A stretch of DNA of 64,000 bases from UBA8231 sp964512165 (GTDB taxonomy: Bacteria > Latescibacterota > UBA2968 > UBA8231). The stretch lies in NCBI GenBank assembly GCA_964512165.1, contig CAZEHQ010000001.1, forward strand, positions 1 through 64,000. The letters run 5' to 3'. Made by a program: the position numbers and the translations under genes. The notes under the pieces were generated by a model. That model was not told where the DNA came from and did no database searches. It saw only the letters and a list, made by a program, of their open reading frames with translations. Below are positions 50,889-58,462 of the stretch, in pieces (position 1 is the first letter of the stretch; every line of letters begins with the position of its first letter).

Positions 50889-51695
50889 TCAGGGTTGGTG
50901 ATCGAGCCGCACCGTGGGCTCGTCGTTGTCCAGGAAGCGCTCCATGGTGTTGTGCGTCGCCGGGCTGGTGCGGAAGTCGGCGATCCAGGGCTCGCGGAAA
51001 TACGCCTGCTTCTCCCGGGGCAGGGAGGCCATCACCTCCTCGGGGACCTTCAGCCGGTGCCAGTGGGTGGCCAGGTGGGAGTAGGCGTTGAGGACCGCCA
51101 CCCTCGGCGTCTCCCGTTTCCACTCCGGACCGGCGTGGCACAGGTTCTCGGTGAAGAACACGGCGCTGCCCGCCGGGCAGTCGTAGCTGATCAGGAACTC
51201 GCTGCGCCGGCCCTCCTCCAGCGACATGTGATCGGGATGCATGGGGAAGTTCGACTTGTGGCTGCCGGCGATGAAGTGGGTGCCCCCGTCCTCCCGGCCC
51301 ACCTCGGTGAGCTCGAAGACGACCCGCACCATGCCGGCGTGGATGCGGCCGTTGGCGCAGCGGTAGCCGAAGATCGGATCGATCTGGCCTGGGCCGCCTC
51401 CATGCAGCTCACCGTGCCGCTCCCCCTTCTTGCGCCACACGCAGTAGCTCCCCTCCAAGCGGATCTCGGGACCGATGATCTCGTGGAGCACCTCGATCAC
51501 CCTGGGGTGATCGATGAGCAGGCTGGACGCCCCTCCGGGCACGGCCCGCGCCTCGGGCGGCAGCGACTCGGGATCGTGGTGGATGCGGTCGATCTGGTCG
51601 ACGATCGCCTCGATCTCCGGCGGCTCCAGAATGGCGGGCCTCACCAGGAAGCCGGTCAGGTCGAATCGGAACTTCTCCTCGTCGGTCATGCCCAT
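50889..51695 (-). CDS. PhyH-family protein (5) with HGG in place of HxD
   Basis: The 268-residue product has DLTGFLVRPAILEPPEIEAIV, IRLEGSYCVWRKKGERHGELHGGGPGQ (His98-Gly-Gly100), VFELTEVGREDGGTHFIAGSHKSNF, FFTENLCHAGPEW (His187) and TPRVAVLNAYS (Arg198). The carboxylate of the metal site is Gly, as in member 4. It is more divergent from members 2-4 and lacks their YHH/YHR pair. AAGGAG lies six bases before the ATG at 51695. It leads a two-gene operon with a Gfo/Idh oxidoreductase. Confidence 0.85.
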   Translation of the reverse strand: MGMTDEEKFRFDLTGFLVRPAILEPPEIEAIVDQIDRIHHDPESLPPEARAVPGGASSLLIDHPRVIEVLHEIIGPEIRLEGSYCVWRKKGERHGELHGGGPGQIDPIFGYRCANGRIHAGMVRVVFELTEVGREDGGTHFIAGSHKSNFPMHPDHMSLEEGRRSEFLISYDCPAGSAVFFTENLCHAGPEWKRETPRVAVLNAYSHLATHWHRLKVPEEVMASLPREKQAYFREPWIADFRTSPATHNTMERFLDNDEPTVRLDHQP

Positions 51696-51852
51696 GGCAT
51701 GCTCCTTCGGTTGAGGGCGGCGGCCACAAGATAACGGGGCCCGCCGGGCCTCCGCCACGGAGGAGGAGCCCTTTCTCCGCCCCGGGGCCCCGCCGTTGAG
51801 TCTCCGGGCCGGCGGTCGTAGTCTACTCGCATCCCACGATCAGGAGGAGATC

Positions 51853-52248
51853 ATGTCACCACCGAAGGGGGGCATCGCCCCGGAACGGGTGCAGCAGTTC
51901 GTGAACGACGCCCACGGGGACCTCGACAGCGTCACCCGCATGCTGGACGAGGAACCGGGCCTCCTCAATGCCTGCTGGGACTGGGGAGGCGGGGACTGGG
52001 AGACCGGCCTCGGCGCGGCGGCGCACATGGGCCGCCGGGACATCGCCGAGCTTCTCCTCGACCGGGGCGCCCGCATCGACCTCTTCGCCGCGGCCATGCT
52101 GGGAAAGCTCGAAATCGTGAAGGCGGTGGTCGAGGACGACCCGGCTGTGATCGACCGCAAGGGGCCTCACGGGATCTCGCTGATGAGCCACGCGAGGAAG
52201 GGGGGCAAGGCGGCGGCGGAGGTCGTGAAGTACCTGAAGAGCCGGTAG
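51853..52248 (+). CDS. Small ankyrin-repeat protein
   Basis: The 131-residue product starts behind AGGAGGAG and has about three ankyrin-like helix pairs (GLGAAAHMGRRDIAELLLDRGARIDLFAAAMLGKLEIVKAVVEDDPAVIDRKGPHGISLMSHARKGG). It begins with FVNDAHGDLDSVTRMLDEEPGLLNACWDWGGGDWETG, a pattern seen in small bacterial ankyrin proteins. It is probably a cytosolic protein-binding scaffold. It lies 31 bases upstream of the TIM-barrel gene on the same strand; a link is possible but not shown. Confidence 0.8.
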   Translation: MSPPKGGIAPERVQQFVNDAHGDLDSVTRMLDEEPGLLNACWDWGGGDWETGLGAAAHMGRRDIAELLLDRGARIDLFAAAMLGKLEIVKAVVEDDPAVIDRKGPHGISLMSHARKGGKAAAEVVKYLKSR

Positions 52249-52279
52249 GGGCCCTACGCAACCAGACGAAAGGCAAGCC

Positions 52280-53194
52280 ATGGCCAAGGCGAAGAGCAGT
52301 AAGAAGAAGACGAAGCAGAAGGCGGAGCCTCCCGTCCTGCGCCACATGTGCTCCGTGGGCACGCTGCTGGGCTGCGGGGACAAGCGCGGGGAGTGGACGA
52401 TCCCCCAGAAGCTGCGGCGGATCCGCAACGCCGGCTTCGACGGGTTCCTCGGGCGGGTCACCATGTTCGGGCCCGAGGTGGTCGAGGAGTCGGGCCTGAT
52501 CTTCGCCTGCACCACCGACATGGGCGGACCCGGGGAGGCAGAGCGCAAGCTCAAGCGCATCCGCAAGTACAACGCCCGGGTGGTGAACGTGCAGATGCTC
52601 GACCACGACACCGGCACCGAGGAGGCGGTGACCTGCGCCCGCGAGGTCATGCGCGTCGCCGGCGAGCTGGAGATGGACGTCTCCATCGAGGTCCACCGCG
52701 ACACCTGCACCGAGACCCCGGAGAAGGCCTATGCCCTGGCCGAGGGCTTCGAGAAGGCCGAGAAGCGCCCCCTCAAGATGACCTGGGACTTCTCCCACCC
52801 GGCGGTGGTCAAGCACCTGTCGCCGCCCTACTTCAAGCGCCTCGTGGAGCGCCCCGACCTGGTGCAGCTGGCCAACCAGATCCACTTCCGCCCCTTCAAC
52901 GGCCATCACGCCATGGTCCCGGCCCTCGGCCGGGGCGGCAAGCTGACGCCGGAGTTCAAGGACTGCATGGAGTTCGGCGACCAGTTGCTGGCCCTGTGGC
53001 TGAAGGCGGCGCCCCCGGGCCGCGAGCTCTTCGTCTGCCCCGAGCAGATCGCCGGCGGCTACCACCTCTCGGTCTTCGGCGACCGCTTCAAGGACGTGAA
53101 GGCGATCAAGGCGGAGCTGCAGAAGAGCTGGAGGCGCAACCTGCGCAAGTGGAAGCCGCCGCGGAAGAAGCGGGCGAAGAAGGCGCGCCGGTAA
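52280..53194 (+). CDS. Xylose-isomerase-like TIM-barrel protein with lysine-rich ends
   Basis: The 304-residue product resembles the sugar-phosphate isomerase/epimerase (AP endonuclease 2) family: KLRRIRNAGFDGFLGRV, VVNVQMLDHDTGTEEAV, VSIEVHRDTCTETPEKAYALAEGF, MTWDFSHPAVV and LANQIHFRPFNGHH, with conserved acidic and histidine residues for a divalent metal. The first 17 residues (AKAKSSKKKTKQKAEPP) and the last 23 (SWRRNLRKWKPPRKKRAKKARR) are strongly basic, which is not typical of the family. The substrate is unknown. It shares its strand with the ankyrin gene. Confidence 0.8.
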   Translation: MAKAKSSKKKTKQKAEPPVLRHMCSVGTLLGCGDKRGEWTIPQKLRRIRNAGFDGFLGRVTMFGPEVVEESGLIFACTTDMGGPGEAERKLKRIRKYNARVVNVQMLDHDTGTEEAVTCAREVMRVAGELEMDVSIEVHRDTCTETPEKAYALAEGFEKAEKRPLKMTWDFSHPAVVKHLSPPYFKRLVERPDLVQLANQIHFRPFNGHHAMVPALGRGGKLTPEFKDCMEFGDQLLALWLKAAPPGRELFVCPEQIAGGYHLSVFGDRFKDVKAIKAELQKSWRRNLRKWKPPRKKRAKKARR

Positions 53195-53260
53195 AGCGCT
53201 CGCCGGGGCGGCCGGCGCAAGGGAGTGGGTGAGCCCGAGCCGGACCTCCGCGAGGAGCGC

Positions 53261-53926
53261 TCAGAACAGCCGCTCGGCGCCGTCCAGCTGCATCAGGCTC
53301 CAGATCTGGCCGGAAGCGAGGGGCCGCGTCTGGAGGACGGCGCTGCCCCCGGTGCGCAGGGGAAAGCGGTCGTGCTCCCACGGCACGGGGTCCAGCCCGA
53401 GGAGGTGGGAGACCACCACGCCGGTGGTGCCGCCGTGGCAGACCAGCAGCAGCGAGATCTCCCTGTCGGGCGTCCGCCAGAGGCGGTAGCCGTCGGCCTC
53501 GAAGGGACCGGCGCCGAACCCCCTGAGGAACTCCTCGAGGCCGGTGATCACGCGCTGCCGGAAGTCCCGGAAGGACTCGCCGCCCGGCATGCCGTCCCAC
53601 CAGGCGCCGGGGGGCTGCTGCCGGACCTCCTGAAAGGCCGCCACCACTTCCTCCCCCGGCCGGCCCTCGAAGACGGGAGGGGCCTGCTCGGCCAGCCAGG
53701 GGCGGACCTGCGCCTCCAGGCCGAGGCGGCGTGACAGCGGCCCTGCGGTCTGCAGGGCCCGGCGCAGGGGGCTGACGAAGAGGGCGTCGAAGCGCTCGCC
53801 GGCCAGCTCCCCGCACAGGGCCGCCACCTCCTCCTCGCCCCGCGCGGTCAGGTCGGGATCGTCGACGGCGAGACCGTCCACGATCCAAGCCGGCTCCCCG
53901 TGGCGCACCAGGCGCAGGCGGATCAC
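53261..53926 (-). CDS. Histidine phosphatase (phosphoglycerate-mutase-like) family protein
   Basis: The 221-residue product starts IRLRLVRHGEP, with the catalytic RHG motif at the N-terminus, then FVSPLRRALQTAGPLSRRLG and LLVCHGGTTGVVVSHLLGL, which supplies the second catalytic histidine. This is the broad-specificity phosphatase/cobalamin-phosphatase-like branch of the family. The start is GTG at 53926. It is co-oriented with, and 34 bases downstream of, the TPP-enzyme gene. The substrate is unknown. Confidence 0.9.
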   Translation of the reverse strand: MIRLRLVRHGEPAWIVDGLAVDDPDLTARGEEEVAALCGELAGERFDALFVSPLRRALQTAGPLSRRLGLEAQVRPWLAEQAPPVFEGRPGEEVVAAFQEVRQQPPGAWWDGMPGGESFRDFRQRVITGLEEFLRGFGAGPFEADGYRLWRTPDREISLLLVCHGGTTGVVVSHLLGLDPVPWEHDRFPLRTGGSAVLQTRPLASGQIWSLMQLDGAERLF

Positions 53927-53960
53927 GCGGACCTGCCGGCGCCCGGCCGCGAGTCGGGGC

Positions 53961-55595
53961 TCACAGGTACCTGGCCACCCTCTCCTCGGCCTTGGTCATC
54001 ACCTCGACGACGGCGGGCCGGCCTTCGCGGTTGGCGGCCACGGCGCGCTCGATGGCGGCGCGGACCTCGCCGGGCTGGTCCACCCGCTCGGCGTGGGCCC
54101 CCAGCTCCCGAGCCACGCCGGAGTAGCAGCCGCCGAGGCGGTCGACCCCGTGGACCCGGCTGGCCTCGGGCAGGTTCTTGTCGTAGTGGGTCATGACGCC
54201 GTTGTTGAGGACCACCGTCAGGATGGGGATCTCGGCGCGCACCGCCGTCTCCACGTCCATGCCGGCCATGCCGAAGGCGGCGTCGCCCATGACGTTGATC
54301 ACCGTCTTCTCCGGGGCCGCCAGCTTGGCGCCCAGGGCCAGCCCGAAGCCGTATCCGAGCTGCGTCGACTTCCCCCATCCCAGGTAACCCCTCGGAGTCA
54401 CCGCCTGCCACATGGGCAGCAGCTGGTCGCGCGGATACCCGGAGTCGTGGGTGACGATCGCCTCGGCCGGCGGCACGGCGGCGGCCATCTCGGTGAACAC
54501 GCGGTAGGGGTTGATGGGGACCTCGTCGGAGAGCAGCAGCGGCCGCCACTGGTCCTCGAACTCCCTGCGGACCTCGGCCACGGCGGCAGCCACCGGTCGG
54601 CGGTCCCGGCCCTCCTCCCCGGCCTGGCGGCGGACCTCCTCCATCATCTGGCCGAGGACGAGACGGGCGTCGCCGAGGGCGCCGTGGTCCACGGCGTGGT
54701 CCCTGTCGAGATCGACCGGATCGTTGGTGACCTGGGCGACGACCGCCTGCTCCGGCAGGGGAAAGGCGAAGGTCGACTTCGTCAGGCTCGAGCCGATGGC
54801 GAGGACGAAGTCCGCCCGCTCCAGGAACCGCGCCGCCATGAGCGCGCCCGAGTGCCCTCCCGTGCCCAGGGCCAGCTCGTGGTCCTCGGGGAAGACGCTC
54901 TTGGCCGCCATGGTGGTCATCACCGGCACCGCCGCCAGCTCGGCGAAGGCGGCCAGCTCGTCCCAGGCCCGGGCCCACAGGGTCCCGTGGCCGGCGAGGA
55001 TCACCGGGCGCTCGGCCCGCAGCAGGGCGGCCACGAGATCGCGCACGTCGTCCTCGTCCCCCCTCGACCGCCGCTCCCGCGGGGGCTCGTACTCGAAGTC
55101 GGGGGCCTCCTCGCCGCCCAGGTCGGCGGGGATCTCCACCAGCACCGGCCCCGGCCGGCCGTGGCGCATCTGCGAGAAGGCGACGCGCATCAGCTCCGGA
55201 ACGCGCCCCGGCAGGTTGATGTTGGCCGCCCACTTGGTGACCCGCCGGTAGCCGAGAGCGGCCTCGAAGTTCGGATGGGCCTGGGTGCGGTCCACCGGCG
55301 GCCCCCCGGGCAGCAGCAGCAGCGGGATCGAGTCGGCGAAGGCCTGGGCCGACCCCGGGTAGGCGTTCTCCGCCCCCGGCCCCTGCTGCATGGTGAAGAC
55401 GCCGAAGGCCTCGCGGTTGCGCACCCGGCTGAAGCCGTCGGCCATGTTGACGCCGGTGCGCTCGGTGCGGGTGATGATGGGGCGGATCCCGGCGACGGTG
55501 ACCGCGTCGATCAGGGTCTGCTGGGGGAAGGCGGCGACCCACTCCACCCCCTCGGCCTTCAGGATCCGCGCGATGTTGTCGTTGACTGTCGCCAT
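53961..55595 (-). CDS. Thiamine-diphosphate-dependent enzyme, acetolactate-synthase-like
   Basis: The 544-residue product has the three-domain layout of acetolactate synthase/benzoylformate decarboxylase relatives: N-terminal Pyr domain with RTERTGVNMADGFSRV (Glu45, the ThDP-activating glutamate), a central domain (ERPVILAGHGTLWARAWDELAAFAEL), and the C-terminal PP domain with the ThDP motif MGDAAFGMAGMDVETAVRAEIPILTVVLNN (Gly437-Asp438 to Asn464-Asn465). It probably ligates or decarboxylates a 2-oxo acid; true acetolactate synthase is not certain, and no small regulatory subunit gene is adjacent. It is divergent from the third Gfo/Idh gene. Confidence 0.88.
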   Translation of the reverse strand: MATVNDNIARILKAEGVEWVAAFPQQTLIDAVTVAGIRPIITRTERTGVNMADGFSRVRNREAFGVFTMQQGPGAENAYPGSAQAFADSIPLLLLPGGPPVDRTQAHPNFEAALGYRRVTKWAANINLPGRVPELMRVAFSQMRHGRPGPVLVEIPADLGGEEAPDFEYEPPRERRSRGDEDDVRDLVAALLRAERPVILAGHGTLWARAWDELAAFAELAAVPVMTTMAAKSVFPEDHELALGTGGHSGALMAARFLERADFVLAIGSSLTKSTFAFPLPEQAVVAQVTNDPVDLDRDHAVDHGALGDARLVLGQMMEEVRRQAGEEGRDRRPVAAAVAEVRREFEDQWRPLLLSDEVPINPYRVFTEMAAAVPPAEAIVTHDSGYPRDQLLPMWQAVTPRGYLGWGKSTQLGYGFGLALGAKLAAPEKTVINVMGDAAFGMAGMDVETAVRAEIPILTVVLNNGVMTHYDKNLPEASRVHGVDRLGGCYSGVARELGAHAERVDQPGEVRAAIERAVAANREGRPAVVEVMTKAEERVARYL

Positions 55596-55662
55596 GAAAG
55601 GACTCCCATCGGTTGGTTTCGTATGATAGCCGGCCCTTCAACCAATCATCTTCGAGGAACGC

Positions 55663-56682
55663 ATGCCAGCTTTGAAAGCCATTCTCTGCGGACTCGGCGG
55701 ACGCGGCCCCCACTGGCTCGAGGCCTGCCGCGAGTACGACGGCGTCGACCTCGCGGCGGTGGTCGAGCCGGCTCCCGGCAACCGGGAACGAGCCCTCACC
55801 GAGCTCGACGTGCCCGAGGACCTGCTCTTCGAGGACCTCGCCGCCGCCGCCGGGGCCGTGGAAGCCGACTTCGTTCTCGACGTGACCCCGCCCGCGGTGC
55901 ACGAGCGCATCGCCCTGGCCGCCTTCGAGGCCGGCCTGCACCTGCTCGGAGAGAAGCCGCTGAGCGGCGACTTCACCGCCGCCCGGCGCATCGTCGAGGC
56001 CGGCCGCCGCTCCGGCCGGCGCCACATGATCACCCAGAACTACCGCTTCAACCCGCAGCCCCGGACCACGCGCCGGCTCCTCGACGAGGGCCTCATCGGC
56101 GACTGCGCCCAGCTCGACGTCTCCCTCTACGTGAGCTGGGCCGACAACCCCGGCAGCCACTACGTCACCGAGCCCTGGATGTTCCTCACCGACATGGGCA
56201 TCCACCACTTCGACATGATGCGCTACACCCTCGGCCGGGAACCGCTGAGCGTGCGCGCCGTCACCTGGAACCTGCCCTGGGGATGGCACGAGGGCGACGC
56301 CTGCCAGCTGATCCTGTTCCGCTTCGAGGACGGCGTCGTGGCCACCCACCGCGGCGTCGGCTGCACCGTGGGCCACGCCCCCGGCGGCCACAACGGCGAG
56401 TGGCGCTTCGAAGGTCCGGCGGGGACCCTGACCTGGGAGGGCTCCCGGCTGTTCCACACCCACGCCCACAGGGCCAACCCGCGGGTGCGGGAGCAGTTGA
56501 GCCTCGACCCGCCGGGGCCGGAGAAGCGCCATCCCGTGCTCCACGAGTTCGTCAGCGCCCTGAGGGAGGACCGCGAGCCCGAGTGCAGCGCCGAGGACAA
56601 CCTCAAGTCCATGGCCATGGTCTTCGGCGCCGTAGCCAGCGCCCGGCAGGACGGCGCCGAGATCGACCTGGAGGAGCTGTGA
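55663..56682 (+). CDS. Gfo/Idh/MocA family oxidoreductase (3)
   Basis: The 339-residue product has AILCGLGGRGPHWLEA (6-21) for cofactor binding, LLGEKPLSGD (Glu97-Pro99), QNYRFNPQPRTTRRLLDEGLIG and TDMGIHHFDMMRYTLG, with the active-site His pair. The GHNGEWRFEGPAGTLTWEG segment is the usual C-terminal sheet. It is coupled by a GTGA overlap to the following SDR gene, so the two dehydrogenases probably act on one substrate, perhaps a sugar or cyclitol. Confidence 0.93.
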   Translation: MPALKAILCGLGGRGPHWLEACREYDGVDLAAVVEPAPGNRERALTELDVPEDLLFEDLAAAAGAVEADFVLDVTPPAVHERIALAAFEAGLHLLGEKPLSGDFTAARRIVEAGRRSGRRHMITQNYRFNPQPRTTRRLLDEGLIGDCAQLDVSLYVSWADNPGSHYVTEPWMFLTDMGIHHFDMMRYTLGREPLSVRAVTWNLPWGWHEGDACQLILFRFEDGVVATHRGVGCTVGHAPGGHNGEWRFEGPAGTLTWEGSRLFHTHAHRANPRVREQLSLDPPGPEKRHPVLHEFVSALREDREPECSAEDNLKSMAMVFGAVASARQDGAEIDLEEL

Positions 56683-57479
56683 GCGAGCTGGAGGGGCAGG
56701 TCGCCGTGGTCACCGGCGCCGCCCAGGGCCTCGGCCTGGCTACCGCCGCGGAGCTGGCCCGACGCGGCGCCCGCGTGGTTCTCGCCGACCTGCAGGCCGA
56801 GGCCGCCGCCGATCACGCGAGGCGCCTTGCCGCCGAGGGCCTGGCGGCCGAGGCCCGCGCCCTCGACGTCACCGACAGCGCCGCCGTCGGCGAGGCCCTG
56901 GGGTCCCTGGAGCGCCTCGACATCCTCGTCAACTCCGCCGGCGTGGGTCAGCGGGTCCTGCCGGTATCGGAGCTGCCCGACGAGGAGTGGGAGCGGGTCC
57001 TGTCCGTAACCCTCACCGGCACCTTCTACTGCTGCCGGGCGGGGTCGGCGGTCATGGAGCGCCAGGAATCGGGCGCCATCGTCAACTTCGCCTCCATCAA
57101 CGGCCAGAACCCGGCGGCCCTGGTGGCCGCCTACAACGTCGCCAAGGCCGGGGTCATCTCCCTGACCCGCACCCTGGCGCAGGAGCTGGCCGCCTACGGC
57201 GTGCGCGTCAACGCCGTGGCCCCGGGCCCGGTCTACACCCCCTTCAACCAGAGCAACATGGCGCAGCGGTCCGCCTCCCTCGGGATCAGCGAGGAGGAGA
57301 TGATCGAGCGCGTGCGCAAGGCGATCCCCCTCGGCCGCTGGGGCGAGCCGGAGGACATCGCCCGGACGGTGGCCTTCCTGTGCGGGCCGGAGAGCGCGTG
57401 GATGACGGGGGAGGTGGTGCGCGTCAGCGGCGGGATGGAGGGGGTGTCGGCGGCGCCTCCGAAGCGGCCCCTCGGCTAG
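56679..57479 (+). CDS. Short-chain dehydrogenase/reductase
   Basis: The 266-residue classical SDR starts at a GTG overlapping the previous stop. It has VVTGAAQGLGLATAAELARRGA (TGxxxGxG at 12-19), LDVTDSAAV, ILVNSAGVG, the catalytic Ser in NFASINGQNP, YNVAKAG (YxxxK), VNAVAPGPVYTPF, and the C-terminal GRWGEPEDIARTVAFLCGPESAWMTGEVVRVSGGM. Every catalytic residue is present. The acidic LADLQ after the second strand suggests NAD preference. The natural substrate is unknown. Confidence 0.93.
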   Translation: MSELEGQVAVVTGAAQGLGLATAAELARRGARVVLADLQAEAAADHARRLAAEGLAAEARALDVTDSAAVGEALGSLERLDILVNSAGVGQRVLPVSELPDEEWERVLSVTLTGTFYCCRAGSAVMERQESGAIVNFASINGQNPAALVAAYNVAKAGVISLTRTLAQELAAYGVRVNAVAPGPVYTPFNQSNMAQRSASLGISEEEMIERVRKAIPLGRWGEPEDIARTVAFLCGPESAWMTGEVVRVSGGMEGVSAAPPKRPLG

Positions 57480-57488
57480 GGGGTGGCG

Positions 57489-57550
57489 CTAGTCCCACTC
57501 CAGGCGCACCCCCTCCCACCGGCGGTTGCAGATACCCGTGGAGAGCATGC
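57489..57550 (-). CDS. C-terminal fragment of a Gfo/Idh/MocA-like protein cut by the gap
   Basis: The 62 bases before the second gap read on the minus strand as MLSTGICNRRWEGVRLEWD and then TAG. The ending resembles the common last strand of Gfo/Idh/MocA oxidoreductases (LGN-x2-R-x-GKKLEWD type). The rest of the gene must be in the unresolved gap or was lost at a misjoin. The call rests on 19 residues only. Confidence 0.4.
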
Positions 57551-57560
57551 NNNNNNNNNN
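57551..57560. other. Assembly gap of 10 N
   Basis: Ten N join two pieces whose flanking frames do not match each other. Ten is a placeholder length, so the true distance and even the adjacency are uncertain. Confidence 0.95.
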
Positions 57561-57561
57561 C

Positions 57562-57678
57562 GCGGCCCGGTGGGAAGTGACCTATCAGGCCATCCCGATT
57601 CGCCTGGTGGGCGGGGATGTAGCCACGGCTGTACGAACCCTGCCTTGGGGAGCGATCAAGGGCAGGGCCCCGCACTGA
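57562..57678 (+). pseudogene. Possible C-terminal coding fragment after the gap
   Basis: Directly after the gap a plus-strand frame of 38 codons runs to a TGA (ARWEVTYQAIPIRLVGGDVA... ending GAIKGRAPH). Its composition is protein-like, but no family was recognised. It would be the tail of a gene lost in the gap. The following 56 bases up to the DUF72 stop contain nothing visible. Confidence 0.25.
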
Positions 57679-57734
57679 GATCGATTCCCGCCAAGGGGGT
57701 GAGCCCTGGCCTCGTCCCCTACCAGACTGGGACG

Positions 57735-58460
57735 CTACTCGGGCGACAGCCGGCCGGCGGCCTCGACGAAGCGCTGCGCCAGCTTCGGGCCCAGGCCCTC
57801 GTCCTCGTGCTTGAAGAACACGAAGGCGCGGTCCCACCCCTGCTCCAGGACGCGCGCCGCCCACGCCTCCATCTCCGCGTCGGAGTAGTCGCTGCCCCGC
57901 AGGCGCAGGTAGCCCCAGTCGGCGGTGGCGGCGAAGCGGCGCTCCACGTCGGCGGCGGTGTCGTCGTCCTCGTGGGCGAAGCAGAGGGCCAGGTTGCGGG
58001 AGCGCAGGCAGTCGCGCACGTCGTCGTCGAACCAGCTGTCGTGGCGGAACTCCATGGCCGCCGGCAGGCGGTCCGGCAGCAGGCCGACGAAGGTCCGCAG
58101 CCGCTCCAGGTCCTTCTCGAAGGTGGGCGGGAACTGGAAGAGGACCGCCCCCAGGCGCTCTTCCAGCTCGCCGGCGATGCCGGCGAACCAGGCCGTCTCT
58201 TCCCCCACGTCCTTCAGCTTCTTGAAGTGAGTGATCCGCCGCGTCGCCTTCATGGCGAAGCGGAACTCCCCGGGCACGCGCTCCGCCCAGCCGCGCACCA
58301 CCTCGGGCTTGGGGACGCGGTAGAAGGAGTTGTTGATCTCCACCGTGCGGAAGCGCTCCCCGTAGAAGGAGAGCATCTCCTTGTCGGGGAGCTTCTCGGG
58401 ATAGAAGGGCCCCTTCCACTCCTTGTAGCTGTAGCCGCTGGTGCCGGCGTAGAGCTCCAT
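57735..58460 (-). CDS. DUF72 family protein
   Basis: The 241-residue product is a TIM-barrel-like DUF72 protein (YecE type): YAGTSGYSYKEWKGPFYPEKLPDKEMLSFYGERFRTVEINNSFYRVPKPEVVRGWAERVPGEFRFAMKATRRITH, then LGAVLFQFPPTFEKDLERL, AMEFRHDSWF and WGYLRLRGSDYSD. These are the hallmark motifs and the length is normal. The biochemical role of the family is not established. It starts three bases after the preceding gene's stop and belongs to the minus-strand operon led by the DUF362 gene. Confidence 0.92.
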   Translation of the reverse strand: MELYAGTSGYSYKEWKGPFYPEKLPDKEMLSFYGERFRTVEINNSFYRVPKPEVVRGWAERVPGEFRFAMKATRRITHFKKLKDVGEETAWFAGIAGELEERLGAVLFQFPPTFEKDLERLRTFVGLLPDRLPAAMEFRHDSWFDDDVRDCLRSRNLALCFAHEDDDTAADVERRFAATADWGYLRLRGSDYSDAEMEAWAARVLEQGWDRAFVFFKHEDEGLGPKLAQRFVEAAGRLSPE

Positions 58461-58462
58461 CG

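Noticed and set aside
53923..56544. Minus-strand frame of 873 codons across the TPP gene and beyond
   Set aside because: It is out of frame with the TPP enzyme and antisense to the Gfo/Idh gene; its sequence is Gly/Arg-rich and unlike any protein.
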